Source: Sphingomonas baiyangensis (GTDB taxonomy: Bacteria > Pseudomonadota > Alphaproteobacteria > Sphingomonadales > Sphingomonadaceae). From it: DNA of 64,000 nucleotides. The notes under the pieces are model-generated. The model searched no databases. It had not been told where the DNA came from and saw only the letters and a list, made by a program, of their open reading frames with translations. The position numbers and the translations under genes are program-made. Location: the NCBI RefSeq assembly GCF_005144715.1, contig NZ_SWKR01000002.1, forward strand, positions 744,001-808,000. The letters are read 5' to 3'. Shown here one piece after another: positions 1-7,052 of the stretch. Numbering within the stretch: the stretch's first letter is position 1; every line of letters starts with the position of its first letter.

Positions 1-2388
1 GACGAAGATCGCGAGCTTGTCGGTCAGCGCGAGGTCGAAGCACATCGATGCCGCGAAGAACTCGTGGCGATAATGCGCCTTCAGCCAGGCCGTCTGATAG
101 GCGAGCAGCGCGTAGGCGGCGGCATGGCTCTTGTTGAAGCCATAGCCCGCGAACTTGTCGATCAAATCGAACAGCTCGTTGGCCTTGGCGGCGGGAATCG
201 CATGATGCTCGGCACAGCCCGCGACGAAGATCGCGCGCTGCGCGTCCATTTCGGCCTTCACCTTCTTGCCCATCGCGCGGCGCAGCAGATCGGCGCCGCC
301 GAGCGAATAGCCCGCCAGCACCTGCGCGGCCTGCATCACCTGCTCCTGATAGACGAAGATGCCGTAGGTCTCGGCAAGGATCGGTTCGAGCAGCGGGTGC
401 GGATAGGTGACGGGCTCGCGCCCGTTCTTGCGCGCGCCGAAACTCGGGATGTTGTCCATCGGCCCCGGCCGGTAGAGCGAAACGAGCGCGATGATGTCGC
501 CGAAATTGGACGGACGCACCGCCGAGAGCGTGCGGCGCATCCCTTCGGATTCGAGCTGGAACACGCCCACCGTATCGCCGCGCTGGAGCAGCGCGTACAC
601 GCCCTCATCGTCCCACGGCAGCGTGTCGAGATCGATCGCGATGCCGCGCTTGGCGAGCAGGTCGACGGCCTTGCGCAAGACGCTCAATGTCTTGAGGCCG
701 AGAAAGTCGAACTTCACCAGTCCCGCGCCCTCGACATATTTCATGTCGAACTGCGTGACGGGCATGTCCGAGCGCGGATCGCGGTAGAGCGGTACGAGCT
801 CGGCGAGCGGGCGGTCGCCGATCACCACGCCGGCGGCGTGCGTCGATGAATGGCGCGGCAGCCCTTCGAGCTGCTTGGCGAGGTCGAGCAGCCGGCGCAC
901 ATCGTCCTCGCGCTCATAGGCGTGCGCGAGCTCGGATACGCCGTTGATCGCGCGTTCGAGCGTCCACGGGTCGGTGGGGTGGTTGGGCACCAGCTTGGCC
1001 AGCCGGTCGACCTGCCCGTAGCTCATCTGGAGGACGCGGCCGGTATCCTTCAGCACCGCGCGCGCCTTGAGCTTCCCGAAGGTGATGATCTGCGCGACAT
1101 GGTCGCCGCCATATTTGCGCTGCACGTAGCGGATGACCTCGCCGCGCCGCGTTTCGCAGAAGTCGATGTCGAAATCGGGCATCGACACGCGCTCGGGATT
1201 GAGGAAGCGCTCGAACAGCAGCCCCAGCTTGATGGGATCGAGATCGGTGATCGTCAGCGCCCAGGCGACGACCGAGCCCGCCCCCGATCCGCGACCCGGC
1301 CCCACCGGAATGTCGTTGTCCTTGGCCCATTTGATGAAGTCGGCGACGATGAGGAAATAGCCCGGAAACCCCATCTGGATGATGACGTCGAGCTCGAACT
1401 CTAGCCGCTCGCGATATTCGGTTTCCCAACCCTCGGCACGCTCGCTGCCCTCGAGCGCGGCGATCCGGTCGAGCCGCTCTTGCAAGCCTTGGCGCGCGGT
1501 TTCGCGCAGCATCGCCGCCTCGCCCTCGCGGTCGCCGGCGAGGCTCGGCAGGATCGGTTTGCGCTTGGGCGCGGCCACCGCGCAACGCTGCGCCACCACC
1601 AGCGTATTGGCGATCGCCTCAGGCAGATCGGCGAAGTCGCTGCGCATCGTGTCGGCGGGCTTGATCCATGCGTCGGGCGAACTGCGCTTGCGATCCTCGG
1701 ACATCACATAGGTCGAGTGCGCGATGCACAGCATGGCGTCGTGCGCGGCATGAAAGCCCGCATCGGCGAAGCAACTCGGATTAGTTGCGACCAGCGGCAG
1801 GTCATTGGCGTAAGCGAGATCGATGAGCGCCGCCTCGGCGCGCTGCTCGATCGCGTCGCCGCGCCGCGCCAGCTCGATATAGAGCCGGTCGCCGAACAGG
1901 TTCTGCAACCGGTCGAGATAGGCGGCGGCGTCGCGATGCTGGTCGTCGGCGAGCAGCCGCGCGAGTGCGCCCTCGCCGCCCGCCGTCAGGCACAGCAGGC
2001 CCTCGCTGTGCCCCGCCAGCGCGTCGATCGGGACGTGCGCATCGAGTTCGAGCGGGCGGCCGAGATGCGCCTGCGACACCAGCGCGCACAGATTGGCGTA
2101 GCCCGCTTCGTCCTGCGCATAGAGCGCCAGCCAGTCGAGCACCGGATCGCGCCCCTCGACACCCGGCCGCGCGACGCCCAGCATCGTGCCGATTATCGGC
2201 TGGACGCCCGCGTCGCGACAGGCGTCGGAGAATGCCATCGCCGCGTACAGCCCGTTGCGATCGGTCAGCGCGACGGCAGGAAAACCGAGCGTGCGCGCGT
2301 GTTTGGCGATCGCCTTGGGCTCGATCGCGCCATCGAGCATGGTATAGCAGGAGAAGATGCGAAGGGGGACGTAACCGGCATGCGACAT
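1..2388 (-). CDS. dnaE: DNA polymerase III alpha subunit, 5' part (C-terminus off window)
   Basis: This is the catalytic subunit of the replicative polymerase. About 796 codons are present and the C-terminal end lies beyond base 1. The reverse-strand translation starts MSHAGYVPLRIFSCYTMLDG, a typical PHP-domain opening of DnaE. It continues through GPGRGSGAGSVVAWAL and the catalytic PDFDIDFCETRR motif, then YRPGPMDNIPSF and the helix-hairpin-helix region with GYGFNKSHAAAYA. These active-site blocks fit DnaE1 rather than the shorter mutagenic DnaE2/ImuC, though the missing tail prevents a final check. The ATG at 2388 directly precedes the conserved PHP start. The gene is divergent from the divL-like gene across about 150 bp that holds a perfect DnaA-box sequence. 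Confidence 0.95.
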   Translation of the reverse strand, partial: MSHAGYVPLRIFSCYTMLDGAIEPKAIAKHARTLGFPAVALTDRNGLYAAMAFSDACRDAGVQPIIGTMLGVARPGVEGRDPVLDWLALYAQDEAGYANLCALVSQAHLGRPLELDAHVPIDALAGHSEGLLCLTAGGEGALARLLADDQHRDAAAYLDRLQNLFGDRLYIELARRGDAIEQRAEAALIDLAYANDLPLVATNPSCFADAGFHAAHDAMLCIAHSTYVMSEDRKRSSPDAWIKPADTMRSDFADLPEAIANTLVVAQRCAVAAPKRKPILPSLAGDREGEAAMLRETARQGLQERLDRIAALEGSERAEGWETEYRERLEFELDVIIQMGFPGYFLIVADFIKWAKDNDIPVGPGRGSGAGSVVAWALTITDLDPIKLGLLFERFLNPERVSMPDFDIDFCETRRGEVIRYVQRKYGGDHVAQIITFGKLKARAVLKDTGRVLQMSYGQVDRLAKLVPNHPTDPWTLERAINGVSELAHAYEREDDVRRLLDLAKQLEGLPRHSSTHAAGVVIGDRPLAELVPLYRDPRSDMPVTQFDMKYVEGAGLVKFDFLGLKTLSVLRKAVDLLAKRGIAIDLDTLPWDDEGVYALLQRGDTVGVFQLESEGMRRTLSAVRPSNFGDIIALVSLYRPGPMDNIPSFGARKNGREPVTYPHPLLEPILAETYGIFVYQEQVMQAAQVLAGYSLGGADLLRRAMGKKVKAEMDAQRAIFVAGCAEHHAIPAAKANELFDLIDKFAGYGFNKSHAAAYALLAYQTAWLKAHYRHEFFAASMCFDLALTDKLAIFV

Positions 2389-2437
2389 GCCCGGCAGGGT
2401 AGCCGCTGCGCCCTGGCGGCGAAAGGGCGTCGAGGGC

Positions 2438-2446
2438 TTATCCACA
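2438..2446 (+). promoter_or_regulatory. DnaA-box sequence in dnaE/divL intergenic region
   Basis: The nine bases TTATCCACA match the high-affinity DnaA box. They lie 50 bp upstream of the dnaE start and about 95 bp upstream of the divL-like start. A single box can occur by chance, so a regulatory role is inference. Confidence 0.35.
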
Positions 2447-2541
2447 CAAAAGCGTCCGCCGTTGCCCTCCCGCGAATTGCCGCCTAGTGCCCGAACGATG
2501 GACGACAGGCGTGCCGAAACGCCGGCCGCGCGGCGCCGGGC

Positions 2542-4884
2542 ATGATCGCGGAAACCGGGCAGATCGCGCTGGCGGGCGCGGTGCTGGCGCTGCTCGTCGC
2601 CGCGGCCGGCTGGGCGCTCTACACGGGTCTTGCGATGCGTTCGCGCGCGCGAACGCTCGAGGCCGACAATGCTCGGCTATGGGCTCTGATCCGTGCCGCG
2701 CCGGCACGAGCGATGGTGGTGCTGGACGACGGGCGTATCGAGCTGTCGAGCCAGCTGTCGGACTGGCTGGGCCTTGTCGCCGATCCGCGCGAGCTCTCGG
2801 GCCTGAGCGAGGATCGTGGCGGACTGCTTGCCGAGGATGCGCGCGCGCTCGCCGCGGCCGTCGAGGCGGCGCGCAAGGCGGCACGGCCGTTCCGCCTGCC
2901 GGTGCAGGCGCGCGGATCGGCGCAGCGGCTGCTGGCGGTCGGCGACCGGGCGCCCGACGCGCTGGGCGCGGGCGGCGCCGTGCTCGTCTGGTTCTTCGAC
3001 GCGACCGAAACCGAAAGCGAAGTCGCGCGGCTGACCGAGCGCGCGACGATGCTGCGCGACGCGTTCGACGCGCTGACCGGGCTGATCGAGGCCGCGCCGA
3101 TGCCGATGTGGTATCGCGCGCCCGATCTGCGCCTCGCGATGGTCAATATCGCCTATGTCCGCGCGGTCGAGGCGCGCGACGGCGAGGATGTGGTGGCCCG
3201 GCAGGTCGAGCTCGTCGAGGACGGTGCCGGCGCCGGCCCGCACGCGCATGCGGCGATCGCGCGCGATACGGGGCAACCGCAGGTGGCGGCGCTTCCGGCC
3301 ACGGTCGGCGGCGCGCGGCGGATGCTGCGCGTGTACGACGTACCGCTCGCCGATGGCGGCACCGCGGGCTTTGCCATCGACATCGAGGATCTCGAACAGG
3401 CGCGCAGCGGCATCAAGCGCTTCGGCGAGGCACAGCGCGCGATGCTCGATCGCGTATCGGCCGGCGTTGCGCAGTTCGGCGCCGATCGGACGCTAGTCTT
3501 CTGCAACCAGCCGTTCCGCCGCATGTTCGGTATCCGCCCCGAATGGCTGGCCGAGGCGCCCGAATTCGATCGCCTGCTCGACCGGATGCGCGAGGCCGGG
3601 CGACTGCCCGAGGTCCGCGACTATCCCGGCTGGAAGGCCGAGCGGCGCGACTGGTTCCGATCCCCTGAGGAATCGATCGAGGAAAGCTGGCACCTGACGG
3701 GCGGAATGCACCTTCGCGTCGTCGCCCAGCCGCTGCCCGATGGAGGCCTGCTGCTGATCTTCGAGGATCGTACCGAGCAGGTCCAGCTCGCGAGCGCCCG
3801 CGACACGCTGCTGCGCGTACGCACCGCGACCACCGAGAATCTGTTCGAGGCCGTGGGCGTGTTCGCCGCCGACGGCCGGTTGCAGTTGTGGAACAACAAG
3901 TTCCGCACCGTCTGGGGCTTCGATACCGAGTTGCTCGCCAGCCATCCGCGCGTCGACACGCTGGCGCGCGAGGCGGCGCCGCGCCTCGCCAACCCCGCGC
4001 GTGCCGCGCTCATCGCCGAGCTCGTGCGGTCGGCAACGGTCGACCGGCTGCAACGCGGCGGCCGCGTCGCCTTTGCCGACGGGCGGCATTTCGAGTTCGC
4101 GGCGGTTCCGCTGCCCGATGGCAATGCGCTGCTAACGATGCTCGACATCTCCGACAGCCGCCGCATCGAACAGGCATTGCGCGACCGCAACGAAGCGCTC
4201 GAGGCCGCAGACAAGGTGAAGACCGGCTTCGTCGCCAATATGAGCTACGAGCTGCGCACCCCGCTCACCTCGATCAAGGGCTTCGCCGAGATGCTCGAAG
4301 GCGGCTATGCCGGGACGCTGGGCGAGGATGCGCTGGGTTATACGCGGGCGATCCTCGAATCGGTCGAACGGCTGGGGACGCTGGTCGACGACGTGCTCGA
4401 TCTCACGCAGGGCGATGCGCCGCCCAAGCGCGCGCCGTTCGATCTGGCCGCGGCGTCCGAGCGCGCGGCGGGCGCCATCGCGCCGATGGCTGCCGAGCGC
4501 GCGCTCGATTTCGCGATCGAGACGCATCCGAGCGCCGGCACCATCGCGGGCGATGAGCGCCGCATCGTGCAGGCGATCGAGCATGTGCTGCGCCATGCCG
4601 TCACCCACACGCCGGCCGGCGGGCGCGTGCTACTGCATGTCGACGGCGACGAGAGCGGCGCGCGCATCATCGTGTCCGACGACGGGCCGGGGATGAGCGC
4701 CGCCGAGCAAGCTACGGCCTTTGACCGCTTCGCGCGCCACGGCGTCACCGCCAGCGGCGAGCGCGCGCTGGGGCTCGGCCTGCCATTGGCCCGTCAGTTC
4801 ATCGAGGCGCATGGCGGTAGCGTCGCGCTCGTTTCCGAAGCCGGTCAGGGCACGCTGGTGACGATCGGGCTGCCACGCGCATGA
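2542..4884 (+). CDS. divL: DivL-like PAS sensor pseudo-histidine kinase (Tyr at phospho-site)
   Basis: This 780-residue membrane protein has one N-terminal transmembrane segment (about residues 7-30), several PAS-like regions (about 45-540) and a C-terminal kinase core. At the place where histidine kinases have His in the H-box it has Tyr569 (motif NMSYELRTPL). The N-box also looks altered: HVLRHAVTHTP has His where Asn is usual. The G1 (DDGPGM) and G2 (LGLGLPL) boxes remain. Tyr at the acceptor site is the hallmark of Caulobacter DivL, which controls the CckA-CtrA cell-cycle phosphorelay mainly as a protein partner. The gene is followed by tsaE with an ATGA overlap. The family assignment is firm; the role in this organism is inferred. 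Confidence 0.85.
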   Translation: MIAETGQIALAGAVLALLVAAAGWALYTGLAMRSRARTLEADNARLWALIRAAPARAMVVLDDGRIELSSQLSDWLGLVADPRELSGLSEDRGGLLAEDARALAAAVEAARKAARPFRLPVQARGSAQRLLAVGDRAPDALGAGGAVLVWFFDATETESEVARLTERATMLRDAFDALTGLIEAAPMPMWYRAPDLRLAMVNIAYVRAVEARDGEDVVARQVELVEDGAGAGPHAHAAIARDTGQPQVAALPATVGGARRMLRVYDVPLADGGTAGFAIDIEDLEQARSGIKRFGEAQRAMLDRVSAGVAQFGADRTLVFCNQPFRRMFGIRPEWLAEAPEFDRLLDRMREAGRLPEVRDYPGWKAERRDWFRSPEESIEESWHLTGGMHLRVVAQPLPDGGLLLIFEDRTEQVQLASARDTLLRVRTATTENLFEAVGVFAADGRLQLWNNKFRTVWGFDTELLASHPRVDTLAREAAPRLANPARAALIAELVRSATVDRLQRGGRVAFADGRHFEFAAVPLPDGNALLTMLDISDSRRIEQALRDRNEALEAADKVKTGFVANMSYELRTPLTSIKGFAEMLEGGYAGTLGEDALGYTRAILESVERLGTLVDDVLDLTQGDAPPKRAPFDLAAASERAAGAIAPMAAERALDFAIETHPSAGTIAGDERRIVQAIEHVLRHAVTHTPAGGRVLLHVDGDESGARIIVSDDGPGMSAAEQATAFDRFARHGVTASGERALGLGLPLARQFIEAHGGSVALVSEAGQGTLVTIGLPRA

Positions 4885-5327
4885 TCGCGTTGCTGGACGA
4901 GGCGGCCTCGCGGGCGTTCGGCGCGAAGCTCGCACGGGTGCTTGCGGTGGGCGATGTCGTCACGCTATCGGGCGACTTGGGCGCCGGCAAGACGAGCATC
5001 GCGCGTGGGGCGCTCGCGGCGCTGGGCCTTCAGGGCGAGGCACCCAGCCCCAGCTTCGCGATCGTCCAGAGCTATGCGCCGCCCGAACTGCGCCTGCCCG
5101 TGCTTCACATCGATCTCTACCGCATCGAGCATGAGGACGAGCTGCTCGAACTCGGGCTCGACGACGCTCGGCGCGATTCGGCGCTGCTCGTCGAATGGCC
5201 CGAACGCGTCGGCACGCGTTGGTGGCATGATGCCCTCGCCCTGACGCTTGCCCCGGCGGCGGACGGCGGACGCGCCTTGACAGCGCAGGTGCCGGCGGCA
5301 TGGAAGGCGCGATGGCCCCTGATCTGA
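4881..5327 (+). CDS. tsaE: tRNA t6A biosynthesis ATPase TsaE
   Basis: TsaE is the small ATPase that works with TsaB, TsaC and TsaD to make N6-threonylcarbamoyladenosine at position 37 of ANN-decoding tRNAs in the cytoplasm. The 148-residue length is normal. The Walker A motif GDLGAGKTS is at residues 31-39, followed by the family motif SPSFAIVQSY and HIDLYRIE. The start codon overlaps the divL-like stop (ATGA), so the two are probably translationally coupled. The amgK gene begins inside its 3' end. Confidence 0.93.
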   Translation: MIALLDEAASRAFGAKLARVLAVGDVVTLSGDLGAGKTSIARGALAALGLQGEAPSPSFAIVQSYAPPELRLPVLHIDLYRIEHEDELLELGLDDARRDSALLVEWPERVGTRWWHDALALTLAPAADGGRALTAQVPAAWKARWPLI

Positions 5328-6295
5328 ACCCGCCCGCCGGCGTCGACGCGTTCCTCGCCGGCATCGGCTGGGGCGATGCCGAAATCCAGCCGATCGCCGG
5401 CGATGCATCGTTCCGCCGCTATTTCCGCATCGTAATGCCCGGGCGCAGCGCGATCCTGATGGACGCGCCGCCGCCGCACGAAGACCCGCGCCCCTTCCTG
5501 CGCGTCGCGCGCTGGCTCGGCGAGCGGGGGTTCGCAGCACCCGCGATCCTCGGCGAGCAGCTCGACGAGGGGCTCGTGCTGCTCGAGGATTTCGGCAACG
5601 CCCGGATGCGCGAAACCGTCGACGCCGCGCCCGAAAGCGAGCTGCGGCTCTACGAGGAAGCCGTCGACCTGCTGATCCGCCTGCACGGCCACCCCGCCGG
5701 TCCGTGGCGGCCCTATGATCTTGCCGAATATCAGCGCGAAGCGGGATTGCTGGTCGAATGGTATTGCCCGGCGGTCTCGCTCGACGTCGATGTCGAGGGA
5801 TATCGCGCGGCCTGGGACGCAGTGCTCGCGCCGCTCGCCAATGCGCCGGTGGTGACGGTGCTGCGCGACTATCACGCCGAAAACCTCATGCTGCTCGAGG
5901 AAGGCGCGCAGACGCTCGGGCTGCTCGACTTCCAGGACGCGCTGGCGGGCCATCCTGCCTATGATCTGGTGTCGCTATTGCAGGATGCGCGGCGCGAGGT
6001 GCCTGCCGCGCTGGAGGCCGCGATGCTCGATCGCTATCGCCGCACGACGGGCGTCGATGCATCGTTCGAAGTCGCCTATCATGTGCTCGGCGCGCAGCGG
6101 AACGCCAAGATCATCGGCATCTTCACGCGGCTGTGGCGACGCGACGGCAAGCCGCGCTATCCGGCGCTGTGTCCGCGCGTATGGGGGTATCTCGAGCGCG
6201 ACCTGGCGCATCCCGCGCTGGCACCGGTACGCGGCTGGTTCGACGCGCAGATTCCGCCGGCGCTGCGCGGCGACCCGATCGTGCTGGGCGCCTGA
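5312..6295 (+). CDS. amgK: Anomeric MurNAc/GlcNAc kinase AmgK (aminoglycoside phosphotransferase fold)
   Basis: AmgK phosphorylates MurNAc at C1 to give MurNAc-alpha-1-phosphate, the first committed step of the recycling route that bypasses de novo UDP-MurNAc synthesis. The translation has the APH-type kinase motifs LRDYHAENLML (Brenner motif) and GLLDFQDALAGHPAYDL (metal-binding Asp). I chose the ATG at 5312 because GGAAGG lies just upstream; an in-frame ATG at 5300 would add four residues. It overlaps tsaE, and the next gene is the partner uridylyltransferase MurU one base after its stop. The pairing with murU makes AmgK more likely than another sugar or antibiotic kinase. Confidence 0.88.
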   Translation: MAPDLNPPAGVDAFLAGIGWGDAEIQPIAGDASFRRYFRIVMPGRSAILMDAPPPHEDPRPFLRVARWLGERGFAAPAILGEQLDEGLVLLEDFGNARMRETVDAAPESELRLYEEAVDLLIRLHGHPAGPWRPYDLAEYQREAGLLVEWYCPAVSLDVDVEGYRAAWDAVLAPLANAPVVTVLRDYHAENLMLLEEGAQTLGLLDFQDALAGHPAYDLVSLLQDARREVPAALEAAMLDRYRRTTGVDASFEVAYHVLGAQRNAKIIGIFTRLWRRDGKPRYPALCPRVWGYLERDLAHPALAPVRGWFDAQIPPALRGDPIVLGA

Positions 6296-6296
6296 C

Positions 6297-7052
6297 ATGG
6301 CGCAGACGCTGGCGCTGCGTCCCGAGCCCGACGCACCGGTGCCGCAGACCGCGATGGTGATGGCCGCCGGGCTCGGCAAGCGGATGCGCCCGCTCACCGC
6401 CACGCGTCCCAAGCCGCTGGTCGAGGTGGCTGGCAAGCCGCTGATCGACCATGTGTTCGATCGGCTTCGCGCGGCAGGCGTCGCGCGCGCCGTCGTCAAC
6501 GTTCATTATCTTGCCGATGTGATGGAAGCGCATCTGCGGCACCGCGTGTCGGGCATCGAAGTCGCCGTGTCCGACGAGCGCGAGACGCTGCTCGAAACCG
6601 GCGGCGGCCTTGCCCATGCGCGTCCGTTGCTGGGTGACGCGCCGATCCTGTGCGTCAACAGCGACAATCTGTGGGTCGACGGCCCCGTCGACGCCATCCG
6701 GGCGATGGCCGCGATGTGGGATGCCGCGCGCATGGACGTGCTGCTGCTGCTGGTGCCGCTGGCGCGGGCGCACAATCACGGCGGCCAGGGCGACTTTCAC
6801 CTCGACGCGCAGGGCCGCATCACCGGCCGTCGCCGCCCGGGCCGGCTGGCGCCCTTCGTCTATACCGGCGTCCAGATCCTCAATCCCGCGATCATCGCCG
6901 ATCATCCGGCGGGCCCGTTCTCAACCAACCTGTTCTGGAACCGGGCGATCGCCGCGAGCCGCGCTTACGGGCTGGCGCACGAGGGCCTGTGGTTCGACGT
7001 GGGCACCCCGCCCGCCATCCGCCGCACCGAGGCGGTGCTGGCCGATGGCTGA
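6297..7052 (+). CDS. murU: MurNAc-1-phosphate uridylyltransferase MurU
   Basis: MurU converts MurNAc-1-phosphate and UTP to UDP-MurNAc, completing the recycling branch started by AmgK. The 251-residue protein has the nucleotidyltransferase signature MAAGLGKRMRPLTATRPKPL near residue 20 and a Mg-binding Asp in CVNSDNLW. The ATG lies one base after the amgK stop, and the end overlaps the addB start by 8 nt. Similar enzymes act on mannose- or glucose-1-phosphate; adjacency to amgK and the short length favour MurU. Confidence 0.88.
   Translation: MAQTLALRPEPDAPVPQTAMVMAAGLGKRMRPLTATRPKPLVEVAGKPLIDHVFDRLRAAGVARAVVNVHYLADVMEAHLRHRVSGIEVAVSDERETLLETGGGLAHARPLLGDAPILCVNSDNLWVDGPVDAIRAMAAMWDAARMDVLLLLVPLARAHNHGGQGDFHLDAQGRITGRRRPGRLAPFVYTGVQILNPAIIADHPAGPFSTNLFWNRAIAASRAYGLAHEGLWFDVGTPPAIRRTEAVLADG

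Noticed and set aside
64..2487. Long plus-strand frames opposite dnaE
   Set aside because: They are Arg/Ala/His-rich antisense of a clear dnaE; high GC keeps the opposite frames open.
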